Assembly: GCA_964611585.1 (NCBI GenBank)
Contig: CAZTAK010000004.1
Coordinates: 8,209 to 72,208, forward strand
DNA: 64,000 bases
Direction: 5' to 3'
Source: CAZTAK01 sp964611585
GTDB lineage: Bacteria; Pseudomonadota; Alphaproteobacteria; SHVP01
In this document: one piece after another, positions 36,577 to 45,141 of the stretch
How positions within the stretch are numbered: position 1 is the stretch's first letter
How the letters are laid out: each line of letters starts with the position of its first letter
Made by a program: the position numbers and the translations under genes
The notes under the pieces: generated by a model
Told to the model about the DNA's origin: nothing
The model's input: only the letters and a program-made list of their open reading frames with translations
The model's database searches: none

Positions 36577-38637
36577 ATGAAATCGCAATGGAACGATTCT
36601 GACGCCGAGGCGATGGCGGCGCACTACGCGCAAACAGGCGTCGGCCGCGACCTCGCGCTTCGCGTCTATTCGACGCGCCTGTTGGGGAGCGATCGGCGGC
36701 TGGTGCTGCATGGCGGCGGCAACACCTCGGTAAAAACAACAATGCCGGACGCGCTCGGCAAAGAGACGCAAGTGCTGTGCGTCAAGGGATCGGGCTGGGA
36801 CATGGGCGATATCGAGCCCGCCGGCCTGCCGGCGGTGCGGCTCGAGGCCCTGCGCGCGCTGCGGTCGCTGGAAGCGCTTTCGGATGAAGACATGGTCAAG
36901 CAGCAGCGCCTCAACCTGCTCGACCCGTCCTCGCCCAACCCCTCCGTCGAAACCCTCCTGCACGCGTTTCTGCCGCACACCTTCGTCGATCACACGCATT
37001 CGACGGCGGTGCTGGCGATCTCGGACCAGCCCGACGGCGCGGCCATCTGCGCCGAGGTCTATGGCGAGCGCGCAAGCCTGGTGCCCTACGTCATGCCGGG
37101 GTTCGACCTCGCCAAGGCGGCGCCCGCCGTTTACGACGCGAGCCCTGCCGTCGAGGGGCTCATTTTGCTCAAGCACGGCATCTTCACCTTCGGCGAGACG
37201 GCGCGCGAAGCCTACGAGCGCATGATCGCCCTGGTGACGCTCGCCGAAGAGCGCATCGCCAAGGGTACCGGGACACTGATTCAATCCTCGGCGATCCCGG
37301 CGCAGGTCGCGCCGCTCGCCGCCGTCGCGCCGATCCTGCGCGGCGCCCTGGCCGAATGTAGCGACGGGGCCGAAGGCTCCTACCGCCGCCAGGTGCTTGA
37401 ATTCCGCACATCCGAGGCGATCCGTGCCTATGTCGGCGGCGAGGATCTCGCGCGCTACAGCCAGCAGGGCGTGGTGACACCGGATCACACGATCCGCACC
37501 AAGAACCGGCCCCTGGTCGTGCCCGCACCGGCGCAAGGGTCGCTGGTCGAGTTCAAGGCGGCGGTCGAAAGTGTGCTCGCGCAATACGTTGCTGCCTACC
37601 ACGACTATTTCGCGCGCCACAACGGCGCCGAAGCAGAGCGCACGGAACTCGACCCGATGCCGCGCGTCGTACTGGTGCCGGGGCTGGGGCTGTTCGGAGC
37701 CGGCGCATCGGCCAGGGGCGCAGGCGTTGCCGCCGACATCGCCGGAAACACGGTCGATGTCATCACCGATGCCGAACGCATCGGCGCCTTCCAGCCGGTG
37801 CCGGAGGCGGATCTGTTCGATGTCGAATACTGGTCGCTGGAACAGGCGAAACTCGGCAAGGCGGCGGAAAAGGCGCTCGCGCGCCAGGTGGCGTTGATTA
37901 CCGGGGCGGCTTCGGGGATCGGCGCGGCAACAGCGCACGCCTTCGCAAGCGAGGGCTGCGAAGTGGTGCTGCTCGACCGTGACGGTGGCGGCGCCGAAAA
38001 GATCGCGCGCGGCATCGGCGGCGCGGCGCTCGGGCTCGAATGCGACGTGACCGTCAGGCATCAGGTCCGGGCCGCCTTCGACCGCGCCTGTGAGGTCTTC
38101 GGCGGCCTCGACATTGTTGTCTCGAACGCGGGCGCGGCGTGGCAGGGCAAGATCGGCGAGGTCGCGGACGAGGTGCTGCGGGCGAGCTTCGAGCTCAACT
38201 TCTTTGCTCACCAGAGCGTCGCGCAAAACGCGGTCTGGGTCATGCGCGCGCAGGGCACCGGCGGCGCGCTGCTGTTCAATGCCTCGAAGCAGGCCGTCAA
38301 CCCGGGTCTCGATTTCGGTCCCTACGGTTTGCCGAAGGCGGCGACGCTGTTTCTGTCGCGCCAGTACGCGCTCGAATACGGCGAAGACGGGATTCGCTCC
38401 AACGCGGTCAATGCCGACCGGGTCAACACCGGGATTTTCGCCGACGGGTTTCTCGAAGAGCGCGCGCAGAAGCGCGGCCTCACGCCGGAAGAATATCTGC
38501 GCAGCGGCAATCTCTTGAAACGCGAGGTCAAACCTGAAGACGTCGCCCGCGCCTTCGTCGATCTCGCGCTTTCGCCCAAGACCACCGGCGCGGTGCTGAC
38601 GGTGGACGGCGGCAATATCGCGGCGGCGTTGCGCTAG
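36577..38637 (+). CDS. Bifunctional rhamnulose-1-phosphate aldolase/short-chain dehydrogenase
   Basis: A 686-residue fusion. Residues 1-400 form a class II aldolase domain (HGGGNTSVKTTM and VDHTHSTAVLA with zinc histidines, HGIFTFGETAREAYERM). Residues about 435-686 form a short-chain dehydrogenase with TGAASGIGAATAHAFASEG, NAGAAWQGKIGE and the Y-x-x-x-K pair in PYGLPKAA. In bacteria with this fusion the aldolase cleaves a deoxy-ketose phosphate and the dehydrogenase oxidises lactaldehyde. No rhamnose kinase, isomerase or transporter lies beside it, so the substrate is uncertain. Confidence 0.92.
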   Translation: MKSQWNDSDAEAMAAHYAQTGVGRDLALRVYSTRLLGSDRRLVLHGGGNTSVKTTMPDALGKETQVLCVKGSGWDMGDIEPAGLPAVRLEALRALRSLEALSDEDMVKQQRLNLLDPSSPNPSVETLLHAFLPHTFVDHTHSTAVLAISDQPDGAAICAEVYGERASLVPYVMPGFDLAKAAPAVYDASPAVEGLILLKHGIFTFGETAREAYERMIALVTLAEERIAKGTGTLIQSSAIPAQVAPLAAVAPILRGALAECSDGAEGSYRRQVLEFRTSEAIRAYVGGEDLARYSQQGVVTPDHTIRTKNRPLVVPAPAQGSLVEFKAAVESVLAQYVAAYHDYFARHNGAEAERTELDPMPRVVLVPGLGLFGAGASARGAGVAADIAGNTVDVITDAERIGAFQPVPEADLFDVEYWSLEQAKLGKAAEKALARQVALITGAASGIGAATAHAFASEGCEVVLLDRDGGGAEKIARGIGGAALGLECDVTVRHQVRAAFDRACEVFGGLDIVVSNAGAAWQGKIGEVADEVLRASFELNFFAHQSVAQNAVWVMRAQGTGGALLFNASKQAVNPGLDFGPYGLPKAATLFLSRQYALEYGEDGIRSNAVNADRVNTGIFADGFLEERAQKRGLTPEEYLRSGNLLKREVKPEDVARAFVDLALSPKTTGAVLTVDGGNIAAALR

Positions 38638-38671
38638 CCGGATGGCGGCGCGGCGCGGCGCGGATGCGCCC

Positions 38672-39340
38672 CTAGCCCACGTGTTTCCGGAAGAAGGCAT
38701 CGGTGCGTTCGCGCGCGATTTTGGCGCTCTCGGCGTGATAGCTGGCGCGGATGTCGCAGTTAAAACCGTGCTCGGCGTCCGCATAGCGGTGGATGGGCAT
38801 GTCCGGGTGGGCGGCCTTGATCGCCTCGACATCGTCGATCGGGATTGCCTTGTCGGCGTCGCCAAAGTGCAGCATCGTCGGGCAGTTGGGCGTTGCGTCC
38901 TTGGTGTCGATGATGCGCCCGCCGTAATAGCTGACCGCACAGTCAAGCTCGCTCCGGCACGCCGCCAGCCACGCCACCGACCCGCCCCAGCAGTATCCCA
39001 CCAGGCCAACCTTGCCGTATTGTCTGAGCGCGCCTGCGGCCGCGCTCACGTCGGCGACGGTGTTGTTCCAGTCCAGCGCATACGCAAGTTCGCGCCCTGT
39101 CGTCATGCCTTCGGGCGTGTAATCCAGTTCGACCACGGGTTTGGAGCGGTCGAAGAACGCGGGCGCCAGCGCGACGTAGCCGTCCGCGGCGAAGCTGTCG
39201 GTGACGGCGCGGATATGCTGGTTGACGCCGAAGATTTCCTGCACCACCACGATGGCGCCCCGCGGCGTGCCCTCGGGATCGGCGCGGTAGGCGGCCAGGG
39301 TGTGGCCGTCGGCGGCTGTCAGCGTGATCTGGGTTCCCAT
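38672..39340 (-). CDS. Dienelactone hydrolase family protein
   Basis: A 222-residue alpha/beta hydrolase. The nucleophile is a cysteine in GYCWGG, typical of dienelactone hydrolases, with the acid in HFGDADKAIP and the histidine in ADAEHGFNCD. The start reads MGTQITLTAADGHTLAAYRADPEG. Classical members open lactones in chloroaromatic breakdown, but many genomic copies have unknown esters as substrates. It converges on the aldolase-dehydrogenase gene and is followed upstream by a MaoC dehydratase gene. Confidence 0.93.
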   Translation of the reverse strand: MGTQITLTAADGHTLAAYRADPEGTPRGAIVVVQEIFGVNQHIRAVTDSFAADGYVALAPAFFDRSKPVVELDYTPEGMTTGRELAYALDWNNTVADVSAAAGALRQYGKVGLVGYCWGGSVAWLAACRSELDCAVSYYGGRIIDTKDATPNCPTMLHFGDADKAIPIDDVEAIKAAHPDMPIHRYADAEHGFNCDIRASYHAESAKIARERTDAFFRKHVG

Positions 39341-39396
39341 GGCGGTGTCTCCGTCGGTTGGGGTGTTGGTTGGGGCCGGTGTCGATTGAATGCCGG

Positions 39397-39852
39397 TCAG
39401 TCTGCGCTTGTGGCCTCGCGGCGCGGCATGAAGCCGGTGTTGATCATACTCATCACCGGCTCGCCGGTCTGGTCGAGAACCTCGAACCGGGTGCGGACGA
39501 TGCCGCGGTCGGGCTTCGACCGCGACGCCCGGACCTCGACGACTTCGCTCCGCACGCTCAGGACATAGCCCGGGCGCACGGGGCGCAGCCAGCGCACTTC
39601 CTCGATTCCCGGCGAGGGCATGCCGTTTCCCTCGCCCATGACGTTGTCCACCAACATGCGCATGAACATGGCGCAGGTATGCCAGCCCGAGGCGATGACG
39701 CCGTCCCAGCCCTGTTCGCGGCCCTTGTCGGGATCGACGTGGAAGGCTTGCGGATCGTACCTGGCCGCGAACTCGATGATTTCATCCTCGGTCACTTCGT
39801 AGCGGCCGAACGTGGCGGTATCGCCGACGGTGAAATTTTCCAGGTAGCGCAC
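39397..39852 (-). CDS. MaoC-family dehydratase
   Basis: A 151-residue hot-dog-fold protein with the hydratase-2 motif: YDPQAFHVDPDKGREQGWDGVIASGWHT carries the catalytic Asp and His (D-P-x-x-x-H and GWHT). It probably hydrates an enoyl-CoA or similar thioester. The GTG at 39852 is chosen because GGGAGGA lies four bases before it; the longer frame overlaps ychF antisense-like sequence with no site. It lies 32 bases after ychF on the same strand. Confidence 0.9.
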   Translation of the reverse strand: MRYLENFTVGDTATFGRYEVTEDEIIEFAARYDPQAFHVDPDKGREQGWDGVIASGWHTCAMFMRMLVDNVMGEGNGMPSPGIEEVRWLRPVRPGYVLSVRSEVVEVRASRSKPDRGIVRTRFEVLDQTGEPVMSMINTGFMPRREATSAD

Positions 39853-39884
39853 GCTTCCTCCCTGCTGCGGAACTTGATCCGGGC

Positions 39885-40985
39885 CTAGACGTTGAACCGG
39901 AACAGGAGAAGGTCCCCGTCCTGCACCACATAGTCGCGGCCCTCTAGGCGCAGCTTGCCGGAATCGCGCGCTCCCGCTTCGCCGCCGCATTGGATGTAGT
40001 CATCATAGGCAATGGTCTCGGCCCGGATAAAGCCCCGCTCGAAATCGCTGTGGACGGTGCCGGCGGCCTGGGCGGCGCGGGTGCCGCGGGGAATCGTCCA
40101 GGCGCGCGCTTCTTTGGAGTTGGCGGTAAAGAAGGTGATCAGGTCGAGCAGCCCATAGCCCGCCCGTATCACGCGGGCGAGGCCGGTTTCGCTGAGGCCC
40201 AGCGAAGACAGAAATTCGCTGCGTTCGTCTTTGTCGTCGAGGCGGGCAATCTCGGCCTCGATCGCCGCCGAGACGACGAGGCACGGCGCCCCTCGGGCGG
40301 CGGCCCAGGCGGCAAGCCGTTCCGAGTGCATGTTCCCGGTGGCGGCCGCGTTCTCGTCCACGTTGGCGACATAGAGGGCGGGCTTGGCAGTCAGCAGATG
40401 AAGCGACTTCAACGCCGCTCGCTGGTCGGGCTCGATTGCCATGTCGCGCACCGGATCGCCGGCGCGTAAACGGTCCAGCGCGCGCTGCATCAGGGGGAGC
40501 ACGGCTTTCGCTGCCTTGTCGCCGCCTCTGGCCCTTTTTTCGAGCGGCTCGATGCGGCGTTCGAGGCTTTCCAGATCGGCGAGCAGCAGCTCGGTTTCGA
40601 CGGTCTCGGCGTCGGCGACCGGATCGATCCGGTTCTCGACGTGGGAGACGTTGGGGTTATCGAAACAGCGCAGTACAAAAAGGATCGCATCGACTTCGCG
40701 AATGTGGCCGAGGAACTGATTGCCCAGCCCCTCGCCCTCGCTGGCGCCGCGCACCAGCCCGGCGATGTCGGCGAAATCGAGCCAGGTCGCGACCACGTCC
40801 TTCGGCTTCGCGATCGCGGTGATGGCATCGAGACGCGGGTCCGGCACTGCCACCCGGCCGATGTTGGGATCGATCGTCGTGAACGGATAATTGGCCGTGC
40901 CGGCTTGCGCGGACCGGGTGAGGGCATTGAACAACGTCGACTTGCCCGCGTTCGGCAGGCCGACGATACCGCAGGTAAATCCCAT
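39885..40985 (-). CDS. ychF: Redox-regulated ATPase YchF
   Basis: A 366-residue Obg-family P-loop ATPase. The P-loop is GLPNAGKSTLFNALT, and the base-recognition motif is NVDE rather than NKxD, which is why YchF prefers ATP to GTP. The C-terminal TGS-like domain has TARAW..IPRGTRAAQAAGTVHSDFERGF, seen as GTRAAQAAGTVHSD. It follows pth directly with no gap, a common arrangement (rplY-pth-ychF). Confidence 0.97.
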   Translation of the reverse strand: MGFTCGIVGLPNAGKSTLFNALTRSAQAGTANYPFTTIDPNIGRVAVPDPRLDAITAIAKPKDVVATWLDFADIAGLVRGASEGEGLGNQFLGHIREVDAILFVLRCFDNPNVSHVENRIDPVADAETVETELLLADLESLERRIEPLEKRARGGDKAAKAVLPLMQRALDRLRAGDPVRDMAIEPDQRAALKSLHLLTAKPALYVANVDENAAATGNMHSERLAAWAAARGAPCLVVSAAIEAEIARLDDKDERSEFLSSLGLSETGLARVIRAGYGLLDLITFFTANSKEARAWTIPRGTRAAQAAGTVHSDFERGFIRAETIAYDDYIQCGGEAGARDSGKLRLEGRDYVVQDGDLLLFRFNV

Positions 40986-41561
40986 CTAGCGGCCGGCGCC
41001 GGTCTGCAGCGCGACATTGTTCATGAAGCCGGCCATGTCGCCCTGCACCAGCACGCCGATATGTTCGGCGACGGCTTCAATGCTGGCTTCCAGTTCCCCG
41101 CGGTCGGCCTTGGCGACGTCATGAAGGACATAATCCTCGACTTCGCCGCGCTCGCCGGGATGGCCGATGCCAAAGCGAACGCGCCTGTAGTCGCGCCCGA
41201 TATGCGAATCGAGGCTGCGCAAACCGTTGTGGCCGGCATTGCCGCCGCCTTGCTTGACCCGGAGTTTGCCGGGCGCAAGGTCGAGATCGTCGTGCAGCGC
41301 AATGACCTGATCCGCCTCGAGCCGGTAATAGCTCAGCGCCGCGGCCACCGCCTGACCGGACAGGTTCATGTAGGTTTCGGGCTTGAGGGCAAGGGCGCGG
41401 CTTTCGCCGATCCGGCCTTCCGCAGCCGAACCGTGAAAGCGCCGCCGCCAGGGTTCAAACGAATGGCGCCGGACGATCTCGTCCAGCGCCATGTAGCCGA
41501 TATTGTGCCGATTGGCCGCATATTCGGGACCGGGATTGCCCAGCCCCACCAGCAGAAACAT
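40986..41561 (-). CDS. pth: Peptidyl-tRNA hydrolase
   Basis: A 191-residue enzyme that frees tRNA from prematurely released peptidyl-tRNA. It has GLGNPGPEYAANRHNIGYMALD with the catalytic histidine, KPETYMNLSGQAV, HDDLDLAPG and GGGNAGHNGLRSL. Standard length. It lies between rplY (15 bases away) and ychF, a translation-related operon. Confidence 0.97.
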   Translation of the reverse strand: MFLLVGLGNPGPEYAANRHNIGYMALDEIVRRHSFEPWRRRFHGSAAEGRIGESRALALKPETYMNLSGQAVAAALSYYRLEADQVIALHDDLDLAPGKLRVKQGGGNAGHNGLRSLDSHIGRDYRRVRFGIGHPGERGEVEDYVLHDVAKADRGELEASIEAVAEHIGVLVQGDMAGFMNNVALQTGAGR

Positions 41562-41576
41562 GTCGGTTTCCAGGTG

Positions 41577-42284
41577 TCAGTCCTTGCCTTCTTCTTTTTT
41601 CTCGTCCTTGGCTTCGTCTTCCGCCGGGGTTTCGCCCTCGGCCAGCTCTTCGCCCTCCTCGCCCTCGATCTCTTCGCCTTCCTCGCCTTCCTTCTCGACT
41701 TCTTCTTCGACGTGGATGGTCGGCGCGGCGATGGTCGCAACGGTGAAATCGCGGTCGGTAATCGCCGGGGTGACACCGTCGGGCAGAGTGATGCTGTTGA
41801 TGTGGATGCCGTCGCCGATATCAAGGCCTTCCAGGGACGTGGAAATGCTTTCCGGGATCGAATCCGCGCGGCAGTCGAATTCCACTTCGTGGCGCACCAC
41901 GTTGAGAACGCCGCCACGTTTGAGACCGGGCGATTCTTCCTCGTCGGTGAAGATCATCGAAATCCAGACCCTGGTTCGCGTGTCGGCGGTCACCCGCAAG
42001 AAATCCACATGCAGGGGCGCGTCCGATACCGGGTGCAATTGGACATCGCGGGGCAGGACCCGGTGCGATGCGCCGTCGAGGTCGAGGTCGATCAACCGGG
42101 ACAGGAAGGCGCCTTTCGACACTTCCAGCACCAAGTCATGGCGGTCGAGGGTGATCGGGGCGGGAGGTTCCTTGCCACCATAGATCACGGCTGGCACTTT
42201 GCCGGCCCGACGGGCAGCGCGGACGGTCCCCTTTCCGCCCAGGGCACGCGGGCTTGCGGCCAGCGTTGCGGTCTGTGCGCTCAT
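41577..42284 (-). CDS. rplY: 50S ribosomal protein L25/general stress protein Ctc
   Basis: A 235-residue long-form L25 (Ctc). The N-terminal domain binds 5S rRNA (KGTVRAARRAGKVPAVIYGG), the second beta domain follows, and a strongly acidic Glu-rich tail covers roughly the last 45 residues. The long form and tail are usual in alphaproteobacteria. First of rplY-pth-ychF. Confidence 0.95.
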   Translation of the reverse strand: MSAQTATLAASPRALGGKGTVRAARRAGKVPAVIYGGKEPPAPITLDRHDLVLEVSKGAFLSRLIDLDLDGASHRVLPRDVQLHPVSDAPLHVDFLRVTADTRTRVWISMIFTDEEESPGLKRGGVLNVVRHEVEFDCRADSIPESISTSLEGLDIGDGIHINSITLPDGVTPAITDRDFTVATIAAPTIHVEEEVEKEGEEGEEIEGEEGEELAEGETPAEDEAKDEKKEEGKD

Positions 42285-42427
42285 TCAAGACTCCATTCGG
42301 TTCGTACGGGCCAAGGGCGCCGCGGGCGCCGGCCTCCAGGGGTGCCGGGCCGAAAACGGCCCCTCATATAGCGTCAAACGGGGGTGATTTCTAGGGCAAA
42401 GGCGTCCCGGCCGGGCCCCTCGCCGGG

Positions 42428-43360
42428 TTAGTCGAACAGGCTCGAGACCGAACTCTCCTCGCTGATCCGGCGCATCGCCTCGGCTAGGAGCGGCGCAATC
42501 GTCAGGTGGCGGATGTTCTGCGACACCCGCATCGCCTCGGTGGCGAGGATCGAATCTGTCGTGACCATGGTTTCCAGCGCGGAGCTTGCGACTCGCGCCA
42601 CCGCACCGCCCGACAGCACGCCGTGGGTGACGTAGGCGACCACCGATTCCGCGCCCGCCTCGCGCAGCGCGTCGGCTGCATTGCAGAGCGTTCCCGCCGA
42701 GTCGACGATGTCGTCGACCATCACGCAGCGCCGCCCTTTGACGTCGCCGATAATGTTCATCACCTCGGAGACGCCCTCGCGCTCCCGGCGTTTGTCGACA
42801 ATGGCGAGATCGGCGCCGAGCCGTTTGGCGGTCGCCCGCGCCCGAATCACGCCGCCCACGTCGGGCGAGACGAACATCAGATCTTCGCCATTGTAGACCT
42901 CGGCAATGTCGCGGGCGAAGATCGGGGCCGAAAACAGGTTGTCGGTCGGAATATCGAAAAAGCCCTGTATCTGGCCGGCGTGCAGGTCCAGCGTCAGGAC
43001 CCGGTCGGCGCCCGCGGTAGTGATCAGGTTGGCCACCAGCTTGGCAGAGATCGGCGTCCGGGGCCCCGGTTTGCGGTCCTGCCGGGCATAGCCGAAATAG
43101 GGAATCACGGCGGTAATGCGGCGCGCCGAGGCCCGTCTGAGGGCGTCGATGGTGACCAGCAGTTCCATCAGGCTATCGTTGGCCGGGTAGGACGTCGACT
43201 GAAGGATGAACACATCCTCGCCGCGGACGTTCTCGAGAATCTCGACGAACACCTCCATATCGGCAAAACGCCGGATATTGGCGTTCGTCAGGGGCAGGTT
43301 CAGAAATGCCGCGACGGATTCGGCCAGAGGCTGATTGGAATTGCCGGCGACGATCTTCAT
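42428..43360 (-). CDS. prs: Ribose-phosphate pyrophosphokinase
   Basis: A 310-residue enzyme making PRPP from ribose 5-phosphate and ATP; PRPP feeds nucleotide, His and Trp synthesis and the Apt reaction in this window. It has MKIVAGNSNQPLAESVA, PYFGYARQDRK, SAKLVANLI, the flexible loop around KRREREG and the PRPP loop VMVDDIVDSAGTLCNAA. ATG at 43360 is chosen because the family N-terminus starts there; AGGA lies upstream. Confidence 0.97.
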   Translation of the reverse strand: MKIVAGNSNQPLAESVAAFLNLPLTNANIRRFADMEVFVEILENVRGEDVFILQSTSYPANDSLMELLVTIDALRRASARRITAVIPYFGYARQDRKPGPRTPISAKLVANLITTAGADRVLTLDLHAGQIQGFFDIPTDNLFSAPIFARDIAEVYNGEDLMFVSPDVGGVIRARATAKRLGADLAIVDKRREREGVSEVMNIIGDVKGRRCVMVDDIVDSAGTLCNAADALREAGAESVVAYVTHGVLSGGAVARVASSALETMVTTDSILATEAMRVSQNIRHLTIAPLLAEAMRRISEESSVSSLFD

Positions 43361-43484
43361 GCGCTGGATCCTGTCAAACCCGGAGCGGGGCCGAAACGGT
43401 GAAAGGGCCATGCGGCCCGATCAGGCGCGGCGGAATGTAACAAGGGTGTCATACGCTGTAAACGGCGCAGGCGGCCCCCCGGCG

Positions 43485-44414
43485 CTAGAGATCGGGTTCG
43501 ACGGGTTCCAGGTCGGGCAGCAGCAACAGGGCGGCCAAACCCTCGGCCGCGCCGTCGGCGATGGCAACGGCAACTTCGCCCCACGGGCCGTCGAGGCTGC
43601 CCGCGGGCAGGGTATTGCTCTGATTGACGCTGCCCACTTCAATCCCGTCGGGGCGGATCAGCACCCAGTGAATGTCGATCCGCTGGCGCCCCGGCCCGGG
43701 TGAAACCGATACCGAGCCCGCAACCACGAAAGCATCCACCTCGACGGTTTCGGCGATCCGCACCCCGCGCAGGCGAAGGGCCGCCTCGACCGCCCGGGCG
43801 AGCTCGGTTTCGCCGTTCCCCGGTGCGCCCGCGACCGGCCATACCGCGACCACACGCGGGTGCGTGAGCACCGGATCGCTGCCGCCAGTCGCGACAAAGC
43901 CCGAGAGCCGTTCCGCCGCCCGACCGGCAAGATAGGCGAGGACCGCCGATGCGCCGCTTTGCCAGGCCACGGTATCGACCACGTCGATCCGGTCCCAGGT
44001 TGCGAACACGCCTCCCTCCGGATCGACGAGGCGCCAACGCAGCAGGAGTTCGGTGCGCCGTGCGGTCACCTCCCGGCTATCGATCCGGCCGGATAGCGCA
44101 TAGCGAAGCCGCGGATTGGCGATCGACGAGGCCGGTAGATCGCGGTCGCGCAGCGCCGCGGCGAGCAGACTGGCAAACTGCTGGCCGTGCTCGGGCGCGA
44201 TCCCGTCGGGCACAGTCACGACGATGCCCGCGCGCGGGCCAAGCTGGACCAGTTGTGCCGGGGTGACGGTCTTGTCGGTCGGCTGGAAGGGGCGCGGCAG
44301 CGGCTGACAGGCAGCAAGCGCCATGAGCAGGACGGTAATTCCCACCGGCCCCAGAAGGCGCGCCGCCGGGCCCGGCCTAGGGTGCCAGCGCAATGACAGA
44401 AATCTGGCGGCCAT
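43485..44414 (-). CDS. Uncharacterised outer-envelope lipoprotein
   Basis: A roughly 309-residue lipoprotein. From ATG 44414 the signal region is basic then hydrophobic (GPVGITVLLMALAAC), with lipobox A-L-A-A-C at about residue 36. The mature part has LRYALSGRIDSREV and LLRWRLVDPEGGVFATWDRIDV, and a second half of similar beta strands, without enzymatic motifs. The start is uncertain: ATG 44426 or TTG 44393 are alternatives, and 44414 overlaps pgeF by 38 bases. It follows pgeF, suggesting co-transcription. Confidence 0.65.
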   Translation of the reverse strand: MAARFLSLRWHPRPGPAARLLGPVGITVLLMALAACQPLPRPFQPTDKTVTPAQLVQLGPRAGIVVTVPDGIAPEHGQQFASLLAAALRDRDLPASSIANPRLRYALSGRIDSREVTARRTELLLRWRLVDPEGGVFATWDRIDVVDTVAWQSGASAVLAYLAGRAAERLSGFVATGGSDPVLTHPRVVAVWPVAGAPGNGETELARAVEAALRLRGVRIAETVEVDAFVVAGSVSVSPGPGRQRIDIHWVLIRPDGIEVGSVNQSNTLPAGSLDGPWGEVAVAIADGAAEGLAALLLLPDLEPVEPDL

Positions 44415-45141
44415 AATCGGGCTCATCGCGGTGGTAGGCGCGGCGGTAGCTAAAAAATCGTGCCTCGTCGGCATAGGTGTCGGCGTTGAGGACTTCGATC
44501 CGGGCGACTCCGGCGTCGCGGAACCGGCGCGCGACATAACCTTCAAGATCGAAGTGGGGGCGTCCCGCGGCGCCGCTACCAAATAATTCATTGCTGCCCG
44601 GGTCGACGGCCACAAACCGGTCGTGAAAATCGCTGCCGACCTCATAAGACGCCGCAGCGATGCAGGGGCCGATCGCGGCCACCAGGGATTCGGTCTGGGC
44701 GCCAAGGCGTACCATGGCGGCGACTGCCTCGACAGCGATTCCGGCGAGTGCCCCCTTCCAGCCGCAATGCACCGCGCCCACGACCGCGTGATCCGGATCG
44801 GCGATCAGCACCGGCGCGCAATCTGCGGTCAGGATGCCGAGCGCAAGTCCGGGCGTTGCGGTTACCAGGGCGTCGGCCGGGCGGTCCGCCTGGGCCTGGC
44901 ACGGTTCCGTCACGGTCCGGACCGTCGTGCCGTGTTCCTGCCAGACAGTGCACAGGGTCGCGCGCGGCAGGTCCAGGCGCGCCAGCACCCGCATCCGGTT
45001 GGCCGTGACCCTGTCCGGGTCGTCGTCCGAGCCCGCGCCACAGTTCAGCGAGGTGTAGATTCCCTCCGACTCGCCACCTTCACGGGTGAAAAACCCGTGC
45101 CTCAGGCCCGGTGGCGCCGCCAGCGTCCGCGCTTCAATCAC
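44377..45141 (-). CDS. pgeF: Purine nucleoside phosphorylase/laccase-domain protein (PgeF/YfiH)
   Basis: A 254-residue DUF152 protein. It has LRHGFFTREGGESEGIYTSLNCGAGSDDD (in pieces LRHGFFTREGG and SLNCG) and the zinc site around GAVHCGWKGALAGI with Cys and His ligands, plus AIGPCIAAASYEVG. Members act on purine nucleosides and edit peptidoglycan precursors in E. coli. The start is GTG at 45141, overlapping the midA stop (GTGA), so translation is coupled. Confidence 0.93.
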   Translation of the reverse strand: MIEARTLAAPPGLRHGFFTREGGESEGIYTSLNCGAGSDDDPDRVTANRMRVLARLDLPRATLCTVWQEHGTTVRTVTEPCQAQADRPADALVTATPGLALGILTADCAPVLIADPDHAVVGAVHCGWKGALAGIAVEAVAAMVRLGAQTESLVAAIGPCIAAASYEVGSDFHDRFVAVDPGSNELFGSGAAGRPHFDLEGYVARRFRDAGVARIEVLNADTYADEARFFSYRRAYHRDEPDYGRQISVIALAP

